Origin: Echinarachnius parma
Taxonomy: Eukaryota > Echinodermata > Echinoidea > Clypeasteroida > Echinarachniidae
DNA length: 64,000 bases
Assembly (NCBI GenBank): GCA_037951105.1
Contig: JBAMJV010003263.1
Coordinates: forward strand, 124,001 to 188,000
Direction: 5' to 3'
Under the pieces are notes generated by a model, which saw only the letters and a program-made list of their open reading frames with translations, did not search any database and was not told where the DNA came from. Shown piece by piece: positions 11,471 to 23,219 of the stretch. A program made the position numbers and the translations under genes. Positions within the stretch are counted from its first letter, which is position 1. Every line of letters begins with the position of its first letter.

Positions 11471-12039
11471 TAAGGACCGCTGCCACAAGTTCCAAATAAG
11501 TTTTTAGAAGTCTCCTATCGTTACTTAATCCCTTTAACAAACAATTTGGTATAATGACCATGAGAAAATATAAAATACTCTTAGTACAGAGTAGGACCTT
11601 ATTGTTGATGGAAAATTATGATACGTATATTTAGTACAGAAAAGGCTATAATTGTATTAAATACACGTGATACGTAATGTTACGTAGTATTTACAACACC
11701 AGAAATTCGCTTTATTATGACAGCTTAACTATATACAATGTACATGATGAATATAAATGTAAAAGCATCATTTTATATATAATAATGGTGTTTTTATAGG
11801 CTTACACAATTCTATTAAATACCCAAAAGTCAAATGTGCCTCAGTCTTTCATTTTGGGTATAAAGTCGCAATGGGGGTTTAGTACATAGAGCACCAAAAT
11901 CATAAAAAATTGTCTTTGGCTGAAAATTTCAACTTTACAGAATTTGATACCTACATGTGTCATCTACATTCTCTGAAAATTTCATGTCCTAATTCGATTG
12001 TTTTATACCGAAAATAATGATTTTTCTGAGCAACCTTCA

Positions 12040-12480
12040 ATTCGGTTTCGGCCTGAAACTCGGTTTATCATCGCTGGCTGTTCATTATCGATCGTTTGTG
12101 CATTGATTGAGCGGCACCCGACCGCTGTGTGCGAGCTACATGTAGCTGAGCCGGAGCGGAAAGCGCTGTGATTGGTCAGACTGACCTGAATAGAGTTGTA
12201 CTGGGTATGTACGTTGTGTTCATTTCCGGATAGCGTGCGCGACCTACTGTATAATACCGTATTGAATCGCGCCTTGTTATGTAAATTCTGTAGCTAGCTT
12301 TTCCTCGCATTATCAAAGCGCATCGTGTGCAGCCTACCGCATCCTACTGTATTGAATCGCGCTGTGCGGCTTACCGGTACCGGTACCTACCCTATTGAAT
12401 GACATGGTACTGCGTGCATGCAAAATACGCCTCCCCGGTGCGAAGTTCATTGTGTATAGTTCAATGTTGCGGTAACGATC
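12040..12480. other. CpG-rich island-like stretch
   Basis: Compared with its AT-rich surroundings this interval is rich in CG dinucleotides. It contains GATTGGTC (an inverted CCAAT box, near 12,170) and short internal repeats of TATTGAATCGCG (about 12,262 and 12,350). This could be a promoter or the CpG-rich inside of a mobile element. No adjacent exon was found, so no gene is called. Confidence 0.25.
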
Positions 12481-13639
12481 GGGCAGGATGAATGAGCAGG
12501 TGGGTCGATATCGCCCGACCAGCGAGGACTGAAGTTACCGCTCTATTGTACCATTCATTGTGATCGAGGGGGTCATGCCAGCTAGCCCGCCGGGTTAACT
12601 TGCATGCAATTGTACGAAACTGGAGCGGCTTTGTACAAATTTTACTGTATGTTAACAGTAAACTGCGCATGCGTTATATTGTTTGTTGATAACGCTATTT
12701 TCACGATCGATTGTGAAAACGAACGGTCAAACCGAGAATTTGTTCAACCGCTCGCTCGCTCTGTGAGGATGCTTTGCTGAATGGATGCGAAACTTTAGAA
12801 GCGATTTTCTCTGTTGTTTGACAAATAGCTGAGCTCTGGTCCGCGTTATTAAATTGCGTTTTTCTTTCCTTCATGACAATTATATGTAGCAAGTTATATA
12901 TCATTTTAAAGCTGAAATCCGAGAGAATTCAAAACACTAAAAATCTCAATTTTGATATTGCCGATGAATTACCCGAAGTGACAGAGGGGGACACAAATAC
13001 ACAACTAAACTAAAAAGAAGATAACTCGGCTATTTTTTGGAAAATACATGAGTTACATTATAATATCTTGATTTAATGTGGTAGACCACTTACAATATGG
13101 TACAACATAGCACGATTATTTATAATGATGCAAATAGATATAGGCTACAAACATAGTGCCATACAGGTTGCCCAAACAAACCGGAACGGAGCTCAGCTGC
13201 ACTTCCCAATGCCCATTCTCTCGGCACACAGCTAAATGCACACTATCAATGGTACGCGTATTGCTCGTTGATCGATGATATGACGGGCATAAACTGCGCA
13301 GCGATTTATGAGACACTGAATTGATACATAATTGAAGAAAAAAATGGGAACCTAACATGGTGTCACTCATAGCGTCCTAAAACAAAACAATACACGACCA
13401 AAAATACTGTTCTTGGTATCGTTTTTGTATTGGAAAATACACCCCATTCGATGGACATACAAATGGTTTTACTATATGTTGTGCCCCGTTCCGATTTTTG
13501 GAGGCCACCCTGTATTGTCAGCTGCATGACCATAATATAGGCAGCAATTGCGATAAGTAAGCTATATAGGTTTTCATATCCGTCTATCACTGTTGTCACT
13601 CAACTTTATGAATGTGTACCTTATTTTCTTCCCGAGCAG
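12481..13639. other. Unannotated spacer
   Basis: Several short ORFs overlap on opposite strands without recognisable motifs. I see no supported feature. Confidence 0.35.
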
Positions 13640-13912
13640 CCGAGAATGTGCCAATGTCGCTCAATGCCAACTTTAATTTCGTCTATTGTCGACCAATTTC
13701 ACAAAAAAGTCCATTCAATTTAGTAATTTGTCACACATTATCGTCCAGTGCAATTTGAATTCGTCAGTCACAGATGTGCTCATAAACTGTGACCGACGAA
13801 TTTGAAGTGTAATTTACGAAAATGCGTGACGAACGAGGAATTAATTCAATGGACTTTTTGTGAAATTGATCGACAATAGACGAAATTGAAGCTGGCATTG
13901 ACACGTTCTCGA
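13640..13912. mobile_element. Hairpin MITE-like inverted repeat
   Basis: The left arm (CGAGAATGTGCCAATGTC..., ..CGTCTATTGTCGACCAATTT, ..AAAGTCCATTCAATT) pairs with the right arm (AATTCAATGGACTTTTTGTG.., CGACAATAGACGAAATTGA.., GACACGTTCTCG). Arms are about 90-130 bp around a centre near 13,776. No ORF. Confidence 0.7.
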
Positions 13913-13919
13913 CTTCTCA

Positions 13920-14383
13920 GGACGAAATTGAAGCACAAGTTAAAACAAAAATGAATGACAAAACTGTAACAACGGACGGGACAACCTATATTAACGGATT
14001 ATGCTCGCGCTCTCCCTTATTAATCCTCTTGTTCACCAAATTTAATTAAAAACACAATTTTCTCACCTAACATGCTAACATTTACATTTAAAGGGCCTTA
14101 TAACGGGTACAAATTCGAGCTCGTGGCTTATACCACATCTTTATTCTAAATGGTCATTGTGTGGTTTTATTAAGAATGGTCTGAAAGCGTGAATTGTGCA
14201 CAAAAATACCAATAAAGTAGACAAAAAATCCATCAAAGTAATAGGAAAATATAGTTATTTATTGGCGAAAATATTTCACCCAAACTGTACCCCAATTGCT
14301 TAGTGTGAATAATTAAGTTCCAGATTCATTAGTATTCTTTCTACCCACTTTAAATGAACGGGGGATTGTTACATTAATGAAAA
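13920..14383. other. Spacer before LINE L
   Basis: No supported feature. The 3' end of minus-strand LINE L begins just to the right. Confidence 0.35.
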
Positions 14384-14555
14384 CTCTTTTCTTTTTTATC
14401 TTTTTTTCCCCCTCCACAGGGCATTTATTGGTTTAAGTAAAACAAAATTAAACATAGCATGACATTTACAAGCATATCATAATAACAACACAACAATAAC
14501 AATAAATGAACTATAAATGAACCGTCGTATAGTTTATTTGCATAAATGTAACTAG

Positions 14556-15440
14556 TTAAACAATATCAGAAAACATACTTCTCAAGGAGAACCATTTTGT
14601 ATCAAAGTATTTACCATGACCTTTCAAACTAAATATATATTTTTCATTTTTATAATACGAAATTGAAGCTGATTTAAACTGAGAAAATACAGGTATTTTA
14701 TTCACTAATTTACTTCGAAATATTATTTGCTTACTAACGAACAATAGACAGTTTATTGCTCTATTATTTAAACCCTTAATCCAAACAATATATTTTCATT
14801 TGTAAAATGTATGTTACAACCAGCACTTTTGTTAATCCATCTTTCTAATTTTGCCCATATAATTTTAACAAATTGACAATCACAAAATAAATGAGTAATT
14901 GTTTCAGTATGAGCATTACAAAAGGAACATAATTCAGTTTCAACCATGTTCAATTTAAACAATATGTCGTTTGTAAACAAAATTCTTTGTAATATTGTAA
15001 ATTGAAACCAATGTAAATTAACATCAATAGAACAATTAAATGCAAGAGCACAATACTTCTGCCATATGGATTCATCAATGTTAAAAAACCTTTTCCATTT
15101 TGTATACCTTTTACATTCTTCCCTTTTTTGTTGTAATAATAAAGCATATATATGCCAGCATCCTTTTCGAAATTGACAAATAAGGGAAATTAAATCTAAT
15201 CTTAAAGGCTGTTCCATTATCACAAAAAATACCACAACGGTTATTGAAACCATATTTAATAGCTTCACATAGGCCAATGTATTGTTGTAATTTGATATTT
15301 CAATTTAAATTCATTGAGTGACAAAAAAGTTCCATCTTCATCTAACAAATCGTTAATACATATTATACCCTTTTCGTACCAAGACCTATAAAATACACAC
15401 ACGTTATTCACCTGAATATGACTATTAAACCATAGAGGCT
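14556..15440 (-). pseudogene. LINE L ORF2, C-terminal part with Cys/His motif
   Basis: Downstream of element E on the minus strand the frame gives SCQPLWFNSHIQVNNV, RSWYEKGIICINDLLDEDGT and FLSLNEFKLKY, typical of the region after the L1-type RT. A second segment (15,277-14,768) shows NLHWFQFTILQRILFTNDIL and then CSFCNAHTETITHLFCDCQF with a following IIWAKLERW. This is the C-terminal Cys-rich motif (CxxC...HxxxxC-like) of L1/Tx1 ORF2. A further 62-codon segment (14,744-14,556) ends the protein. At least one frameshift and a stop separate the segments. Confidence 0.75.
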
Positions 15441-15788
15441 GACAAGATGGCTTGGTACGAACAGTCACGTTCACGTCACGTTCACGTCACGTTCACGGTA
15501 TGTACCTTTTGTGAAACAGGTCACCCAAATCTACGAACAGTTACGGTAAAGTGACCCAACAATTTGTCGTTTTCCATGCCGGTAAAACTCGAATCGTCAC
15601 GTCTACCAAAACGTGACGTGAGTGTTTAATCATTATTTGTAAAAGTGAAAGCGCTTGTTACTAAGACTAGTAATGACGTCATCCAGAATATTCTCGACGA
15701 CACAACTTGTCCTAATTTGTGCGATGGAACTCCTATGGGGATTGCGTGTTTAAGGATTTGTCGCAGCGCACACAAAATTGTATGTAAG

Positions 15789-16409
15789 TGATCTGATGCG
15801 TCGCGACGATATCGACGAGATTCGAGAGCGAGGCCGAGGCACAGTTTGACGACGCGGCGATCGAGTAAATTGCAGGCTAGGCGCCGGATATTTTCGATGA
15901 CGATGATACAAAGTGAGAATGTGAGTATAGTTTGGTATATCATTATTCTTTTCTAGCTGTTACGAGGACTTGCCATATGCCCAAGCCCAAGGCTCGACAC
16001 GGCTATGGCTGCATGAGCCATGTGCAAAGATTGCCACTGCATAGCCGGCCTACCTAGGGCCTAGACCGGCCATAATAGCATTCAAGCTAGCACTGCCACT
16101 GCACTCTGGAATTCACTGGCTGCCGTCAATAATGATAAGGCAGATATCTAGTGCATATAATAGCCTTGATTACGAAGTCCTGCCAGGCTTTGGGCCATAG
16201 CCGTGTCGAGCCTTGGGCTTGGGCATATGGCATGTCCTCGTAACAGCTGGAAAAGTATAATGATATACCAAACTAAACTCACATTCTCACTTTATATCAT
16301 CGAAAATATCCGGCGCCTAGCCTGCAATTTACTCGATCGCCGCGTCGTCAAACTGTGCCTCGGCCTCGCTCTCGAATCTCGACGATATCGTCGCGACGCA
16401 TCAGATCAC
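15789..16409. repeat. Internal CpG-rich inverted repeat of element E
   Basis: The left arm (from GTGATCTGATGCGTCGCGAC at 15,789 to GGCTCGACACGGCTATGGC ending 16,009) is mirrored by the right arm (GCCATAGCCGTGTCGAGCC at 16,194 to CGCATCAGATCAC ending 16,409), centre near 16,100. Both arms can be translated on opposite strands into the same NIRRLACNLLDRRVVKLCLG-type peptide, a consequence of the inversion rather than evidence of two genes. Confidence 0.8.
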
Positions 16410-16470
16410 TATGCGATATGCACGCACGCAATGAAACGTACCTGTGCAAGGCGCGGCGATTACGACTACC

Positions 16471-17275
16471 CCCCCCCCCCCCCCCCCCTCCCCGCTGACA
16501 GGATTTTATGAACCGCTAGGTCCTGGTCCTGTTGGAACCGGTCCTGGTCTAGGCTTCGAAAAAATATTACGACTAAGCCTACCCCCACCCCCCCCCCCCC
16601 CCCCCCCTCCCCGCCGCTGACAGGATTTGTTCAACTACTTGGTCCTGGTCTAGGTTCAACATTTTGGGACTGGTCCTAGACCAACATCACATTTTTTGAC
16701 AAAAACCGACCACGCTACACCACTGAATTTTATTATCACACATAAGTAATCAATACGTGTAGAAAGTTATTTTGCTCAAACCTATTCGTTGAAATTATTT
16801 CGCTATTTTTATAAAGGGGGACTTTCATTTGTTGTTGTTTTTATTACATGTTTGTCTTTTGTGTACGTATAATTTGCGTGTATGGGACTTATAACTAGCT
16901 ACCATTGTGTCCGGGTGTGCATGCATTTGTCTAGCTGTGTCATTATCATCCTTTGATAAGTGTATGCGCTTTTCCTTACACCATACACGATACTTTAGTA
17001 TATAATTTTACATTTTATTGTACATTATATATTGGTACATTCCATTGCATTAGTTTCAATAGCATTAGCTGCATCATTAGTACACTGAGTAATGGTAGCA
17101 TGCAGTGGCCGCACACATGTTTTTTTTTTCAAAGGGAAAGGAGAGGGGGTTATTTCGTCAGCCAAATTTCTTTGAGCGGGGTGGGGGGGGGGGGGGGGGG
17201 GGGTTAGCTTTAGATATTTGGAGTGAATTAAAAACAGCCAAAACAGTATTTTTGGGGTACACCCCCCCCCCCCCT
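16471..17275. repeat. Cluster of long C and G homopolymers in element E
   Basis: C runs lie near 16,470-16,490, 16,588-16,607 and 17,261-17,275, and a G run near 17,183-17,202. The first two C runs sit in an approximately 115-bp direct repeat (both followed by 'tccccgc...tgacaggattt' and preceded by 'ttacgacta'). Confidence 0.7.
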
Positions 17276-17652
17276 ACCCGCCCCCATGGGTACGCCTATG
17301 AATGGTACATTTTGTTTCATTCATTTCACATAATCTATACGACATCTTCGCCCTGAACCAGCTATTTTGCCATTAGTCTCTTCTCAATGACAATTTACGT
17401 TATTTTTTAAAACGCCAGCGGCAATTTACGTGAGCTTTCGTAGATTTCATATAGCAGGTCAACAAATTGTTGGGTCACGTTACCCTACACTTTGTAGATT
17501 TGGGTGACCTGTTTCACAAAAGGTACAGAACCTGAACGTGACGTGAACGTGACTGTTCGTAGATTTGGGTGACCTGTTTCACAAAAGGTACAGAACCTGA
17601 ACGTGACGTGAACGTGACGTGAACGTGACTGTTCGTACCAAGCCGACAAGAT

Positions 17653-19157
17653 TTATCGCGAAAATTCTTAGACTGTAAAATACTATAAGCCAAAAAAAAA
17701 TTTTTCCAAAACGGGTTAGTTGCGCCTATTTACATTCTTAAAAAGTGAACATCACTAAAAGAAGGGTTCAATTGACAATTTTTGGGCATAAATGTATGCA
17801 TTAAATTATCAATAAAAGAATCTATATTACCAAAAAAGTATCTTCTCATCCATGATATTTTCAATGAATGAACATGTGAATATATATCTATCATTTTGGC
17901 TCCTCCCAAATGATAGGGTTGTATCATTTGTTTCCTACTTATTTTGTCAGGTTTATGATTCCAAATAAATTCAAAAAATAACTTTTGTAATATTTTCATA
18001 ATTTCATCAGAAGGGTTCGGTAATGATAAAAAATAAATAATTTAACTTTGATACTAATAAGGATTTTACAACTATTATTCTACCAAACACTGTTAACGAT
18101 CTTTTCAACCAGAGAGTCATTTGAGAGTTAATATGTAAAATTTGTGTATACAAATTATGATCAACCATATCGTGCAAGTCACCCGAGAAATCGATGCCTA
18201 AATATATAAAATAACCATCAAAAACCCAATCTAAATTTTCTTCCGTACACAAAGAATCTTTCCTTTCTTTATATCTCCCTATCCACATTACTTTAGTTTT
18301 GTGTTTATTTATACTTAACCCTGATGCAGCTTCAAAAGTATTTAAAATTTCTATCGTTTTCTTCAAATCGTCCTCTGTACCATTTAAAATAATTAAAGTA
18401 TCATCAGCATACTGAATTATTTTGTGCTGACATTAGCTATTTTTATCCCATTAATACCATCACATTTTCTTACCATTATACTTAGTATTTATGCAGATAA
18501 AAGAAAAATGTATGGAGACAGAGGGTCACCTTGACGACATCCTCTTTCTATATTAAATATACTTGTCATATGACCATTGACTAAAGCGCATGACGAGGCA
18601 TTCTCATAAAAGAGTTTGATCCATGATTTTATGGAATCACCGACATTAAAAAAAAATCAGGGCCTGAAATATAAAGTCGTGTGATATTGAGTCGAAAGCT
18701 TTTTCAAAATCTATTATCAACAAAAGTCTAGGAATATCATTTAAATCCGTGTATAACATAAAATAATACAAAAGACGTATACTTATTTTCCCCAATAAAT
18801 CGTCCAGACATAAACCCCTTTTGACTTTCATTAATCACGAAAGGTAATATTTGTTTAATCCGGTTTGCAATACAAGATGAAGCTATTTTAAATATAAAAT
18901 TTAATAAAGAAATAGGTCTTCAGTTTGATAACAATTTTCTATCTTTATTTCTTTTTGGTATTAATGTAATCACCCCCATTTTAAGCGCTTCAGTCATATG
19001 ACCATTGAAATATGCATAATTCAATGATCGCAGTAAAAAATACTTTATACTGTCCCAAAAAAACTTCAAAAAACCATATAAAAAACTATAAAACCATCCA
19101 TTCCTGGTGATTTATTATTTTTCATATTTTTAATAGCTTGGAAAACCTCGTCAATTG
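17653..19157 (-). pseudogene. LINE L ORF2, reverse transcriptase core and thumb
   Basis: From 19,157 downward on the minus strand: TIDEVFQAIKNMKNNKSPGM followed by DGF (RT start), then several broken segments, IDFEKAFDSISHDF (18,740-18,650; catalytic Asp region), GCRQGDPLSPYIFLLSA (about 18,540-18,490), an active-site region around 18,420-18,366 that has drifted, NTFEAASGLSINKHKTKVMW, YLGIDFSGD and, in the thumb, LFFEFIWNHKPDKISRKQMI with LKISWMRRYF. The GCRQGDPLSPYIF signature is diagnostic of the L1/Tx1 branch. Multiple stops and frameshifts. Confidence 0.8.
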
Positions 19158-19931
19158 TTAACCCTAATAAGGCCGGGGAGCCATAATGGACCCCCCTCCG
19201 CAATTTGTTTTATTGCTCCAAAACGCTGTAAGATGACGCGCCGCTGCTTGGTGACTTTTTTCTTTCGGGTCTTGCGCACATTTTAAAACAAAAATTTCGA
19301 AAATCGGAACTACCGTTATAAAGTCACGTGACCTTTTGTCAATGCATGTCAGCCCGAAAATCGCTCAATTTCGTGATTTGTGTACAAAACATATGGAAAT
19401 TTTTTTTTGTAAAATGAGGTATATCATTGGTTATTTGGTGTTGTTTTCATTTTATATGTTGGTTTTGGGGTTCAAAATAGTTAAAATATAGTTAGAAATA
19501 GAATAAACAACAAAAACAATAAAATACATCAGTTAAAAAAAACAAAGAAATACATGAGAAATTATCAAAACAATAGAAAACATAAGGAAGAACCTGGCTC
19601 TTCCACATTTTTTGTCGTATTATTATTCCAAATGCTCCGAAGAATATATGTAGTGAAAACCAGAGTTTAATTATGAAGAATATATGATTTATGGGTAAAA
19701 ATATAAATTTCATGACTTATTTGCATACATTACCATAAATATGCAAATTAATGAGTTTTTGAAAAAAATTAAAAATTACCATTGTATTATATACACTTCA
19801 CTTATCATGCGTGCAAATTTTCACGGCGATCGGCCGCTCCGCGGCGGAGATCTTAGGGGGGGGGGGGGGGGGGGCATAATGGCCCCCCGGCCTGCTGAAG
19901 ACCTCAAATAGCCCGGCCTTTTTAGGTTTAA
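19158..19931 (-). mobile_element. MITE family P, copy 1, inserted in LINE L
   Basis: Begins TTAACCCTAATAAGGCCGGG (19,158) and ends GGCCTTTTTAGGTTTAA (19,931), with TTAA at both borders. Removing it joins LINE L codons ..SLESPL-TIDEVFQ.. in frame. It carries G-run and 'gccataatgg' blocks near each end and a conserved CGGCGATCGGCCGCTCCGCG block (19,831-19,850). Copies 2 and 3 are at 37,834 and 58,333. The TTAA duplication and TTAACCCT terminus are reminiscent of piggyBac non-autonomous elements (inference). Confidence 0.85.
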
Positions 19932-20560
19932 AGGACTTTCTAAAGAATCTTTCGTCTGCGCATTCAATTTCGGGATGATTCTTGATTGAAAAAGGTCCCA
20001 ATCAAAATCGGATACAGGTTTACTTTTATACAATTTAGAGTAAAACCGATGTACTTCAAGTGAAACATTTGTATTTTGAATTGTATTACCTTGATCATCA
20101 ATCAGTGTTTTAATTTGTCTATTAATACGATTTTGTTTTTCTAAATTCAAAAAGAACTTTGAGGGTTTTTCACCAAATTCCATCCATTCTAACTTTGAAC
20201 GAAGAATTGTGTCATCGACTTTTTGTTTTCTTAAATCTTCCAAGCTATTTTGTTTTCTTCCAATTCTTCAATAATAAATCACTAATTTCCTTTTCTAATT
20301 TAGTTTCATTTTTCATACACCGTTTTCTTTTTATACTTGAATATATTGTCTCACCTCTTATCAACATTAATAATGTATTAAAAACTAACTGATCATCTAT
20401 AGAGAATCTATAATTTTCAAAGTTACATTTGTCTAATTCTAATTCATCATAAGACACTTCATCCACCGAATACATTACAATATTTTCATTAATTACATGT
20501 TTAATTTTCTGTATATATGCAACATATATGATATTTATTTAATATCAAAAATTAAAACAA
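19932..20560 (-). pseudogene. LINE L ORF2, linker between endonuclease and RT
   Basis: On the minus strand the frame IQKIKHVINENIVMYSVDEV.. leads through a basic region (KRKRCMKNETKLEKEI) to KLEWMEFGEKPSKFFLNLEK and then VHRFYSKLYKSKPV just before the RT. GEKPSKFFLNLEK is a hallmark of L1-like ORF2 linkers. A frameshift separates the two pieces at about 20,244. Confidence 0.75.
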
Positions 20561-20626
20561 TTCATGTTTTTTGTCCTTGTTTGCTAAACCACGACAGTCC
20601 ATAGAAACAATATCTACCTTAGGCAT

Positions 20627-22980
20627 GTATAACTAACATCATGAGGAATATAAATCCAATACGCCCTGTGGAGATTTTTACAATTGGCACATACAACATA
20701 GAACATACACAAAACACATTTACACACATCGTTACTCATACGAAAACTCAAGGAACTTCAAAAAGCTCCGCAAGTTGACCATGGAATTCAAAATAAAGGC
20801 TTCATAAAATCGTATGTGTAATACGTTTATTTATTTGGAACACCACAATTTGATAAGCTGGACTAAATGCAAAATCTCAAATGAGCGGGCACTTTCCATC
20901 TCTCATTCGGGCAATCATGCAGCAAGTTCTGGCAATCAACATCTCACATTCGGGCACTTGCCATCTTATTCGGGCAATTAACATCTCCCATTTAAGTCTA
21001 TCAAATCTCCTTCCAAAGTATATGCACCAGATTGCATTATTTTGAATGAAAATTGCAAAAGCTCCCTATCGTGGGAGGGGGATACTCCCTAGCTCCCACA
21101 CCCTCCGTGGCGCTTTGCGCCTTCGGGCTTGGTCGCTCCGCTCCCTCGCATGATCACGCCCTACCCGATATTCGGGCAAAAGACGCCAGTCCACCTGGAA
21201 AAAATATGCAGCTATACGCCCATGACGAGGCGTGGGACATTGTGTTGAATTGTTTGTAAAAAGACGAAAAAATAGATGACTATATGAACATTGGAAAAAT
21301 AAAGAAATTATCAAAATAAAGAAAAAAAGAAAGGTATCGAAGGAGAAAAGAAGGAAGCAGGGACTAGCAATAAGCAGGAATATCAACATCTTTATACCTC
21401 TCTCTAACGTGTCTAAGCATACTCCCAAATCTCCTATATCAGCTATTTAAAAAATACAAAATAAGTAACTAATAATAAATAAAACAAAATTAAAAAATTA
21501 AAATATACATTAACAAAATTGTACAAGAATTATAAGTACCCCAGCACAATTACAATAATCTCGCAACTTTCCACTACCAAAAATTCTCAATAAACTTCTT
21601 CCCCCAATCTTTTTTTTCTTCTCAAAATTCTCATTAAAGAGATCACAAAAGAATGTCAAAAGCGTTTATTTTATTTTCTTTGTACAGTCGCTTTTATAAG
21701 CGAGTTACACAATATAAAAGTCATAACAATGGCATCCCAACCGGTGCACAGTATGCGATCAGTTTACACACGTATTTCAATAGACCGATTTGGAAATAAC
21801 AAGGGTTCTACTCAATCATCTGTAACTGTGTATACCCTTCGAGCATGATAAAGTCACAACTATTATTTTGCACCGCGATGGTGCTGGTTCTAGTTACCCA
21901 AATTAAGTTTGACCAATTCTCAACCATCCCTTTAACGCATATAAAGTGTTCCTCAGACATCTATAAGTTTCACAATTTTACATACAAATAGGGACCAAAA
22001 CTGTATTATCTCCTAGACTCCTTAACAATTATTGAGGTATAATATCAATGGAATGGAACTTTTGTCATAAAATATCAATAACACAAACAAAGGCGTAATC
22101 AAATAATTAGAGAGAAAATATAAACATACATCATCTGCAAGTTTCCGAATAATGTATTAGTGACAATGTTCAACTAATCATCTTACAGTTTGCGACATAT
22201 CCGTATGACGACGTCAAAGCATTAACGAGATAATTTCTTGAGACTTTGTCTCTCCTTCTATTTTCTCTCACGATGTATTTGTCTTCAATAATGGCATACA
22301 TCTTGAATCTCAAATGAATAGCTCCTTTCTTGTGTTAATGTCACACAATTATTTAAAATAAAATCTCTTACCGATTTCAAATAGCAAAAATAAAGTGCTT
22401 ATAGTACCGGCATCTGCTCCACATGCAGGCTCATTCTACACACACGGTAATCATAAGCTGATCTCAAATATAAAGTTGCTAAAAATGAACATCATGGTCA
22501 CGCGTTTCTAAGATTTCTAATATCACGTAGGCAGCCACTTTCTGCTCGCGTTCGGATTGTTACAACAACTCCGTTGCAATAAACGCGTTTATAAGCAACC
22601 ATGGCAACAGAACAAAGTGACAGCTCCCACCACGCTTAAGAATACTCTTAGTTGCACTATATTCATCATGCGCTATATGTAACGCGTTTAACCACAATGT
22701 ACATTGTGAGAAGAAACAAAATATATAATAACTCAATAAACATGATCATGTGTTAACACAGGGTAGCAAATGCTATGTACTATGACCTATATATATATAA
22801 TAGAATAAAGTCTATAACAAGCAAAGTTTTGTGATCAAAGACTATGATCAATCACAGCCTCAAATACTAGTAATATCATCTGTATCACAAGCAACGTCAT
22901 ATCGTACTAATTCCTTTCAAGACCACATCTGAGCTACTGGCCGGATAATCATTCGAACTTTCGATCAGGGCGAAAATGGC
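20627..22980. other. Unannotated AT-rich region with a short dispersed repeat
   Basis: No supported gene. Positions 21,050-21,180 carry 'tgggagggggatactccctagctcccacaccctcc' plus 'cgctccgctccctcgcatga', which recurs in modified form at 39,080-39,160 and 38,740-38,820 and is probably a repeat-element end. Imperfect 'attcgggcaat' repeats occur at 20,880-20,990. Positions 21,880-21,940 retain a decayed family T terminus ('caaccatccctttaa'). Confidence 0.35.
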
Positions 22981-22984
22981 CATG

Positions 22985-23215
22985 TTTACATACAGATTGC
23001 CTGAAGTATCACCATACGTTTGACAGTAACCCGACGACCTCGACTGCAGACAGCTCATGTTGCATGTAGCATCACCAAACATTATTGCGACGACCTCGAC
23101 TGCAGACGGCTCAGATTGCCTGCAGTATCACCATATAATTGACAGTATCTCGACTGCAGACGGCTCATGTTGTATGTAGTATCACCATACATTGTTGCAA
23201 CAACCTCGACCTTAA
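22985..23215. repeat. Imperfect approximately 70-bp tandem repeat
   Basis: The blocks 'acctcgactgcagac(a/g)gctca', 'catgtagcatcacca' and 'ttg(a/c)cagta' recur three times, partly as alternating units. The strand shows no coding signal. Confidence 0.6.
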
Positions 23216-23219
23216 TGCA

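Larger units (their letters stand above)
15449..17644. mobile_element. Element E: 2.2 kb inverted-repeat element with 8-bp target duplication
   Basis: Ends GGCTTGGTACGAACAGTCAC (15,449) and its mirror GTGACTGTTCGTACCAAGCC (ending 17,644) are flanked by identical GACAAGAT copies (15,441-15,448 and 17,645-17,652). Arrays of ACGTGAACGTG follow each terminus, and the block 'tttgtgaaacaggtcaccc' occurs mirrored on both sides (twice on the right). The LINE L frame reads ..RDK-SCQPLWF.. across the excised insert. An 8-bp duplication suits hAT-, P- or Foldback-like elements; no transposase was identified. The interior holds a second inverted repeat (15,789-16,409) and four long G/C homopolymers. Confidence 0.85.
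14384..20626 (-). mobile_element. LINE L: L1/Tx1-like non-LTR retrotransposon, split by E and P1
   Basis: A minus-strand LINE whose ORF2 can be followed from an ATG at 20,626 to about 14,556. An A-rich tail lies at 14,384-14,415 (GGGGGAAAAAAAGATAAAAA on the minus strand, just after an AATAAA). It is interrupted by P1 (19,158-19,931) and E (15,449-17,644). In both cases the reading frame resumes exactly when the insert and one target-site copy are removed. Immediately after the first 24 codons (MPKVDIVSMDCRGLANKDKK) the endonuclease is missing and the sequence jumps to the pre-RT linker near 20,520, so this copy has an internal deletion. Many stops and frameshifts make it inactive. Confidence 0.85.

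Noticed and set aside
12040-12480. Possible CpG-island promoter of a gene
   Set aside because: No exon with convincing start and donor found on either side; kept only as a composition note.
15626-16511. Two ORFs on opposite strands with the same NIRRLACNLLDRR-type peptide
   Set aside because: They are mirror translations of an inverted repeat in element E. Conservation comes from the palindrome, not from protein selection.
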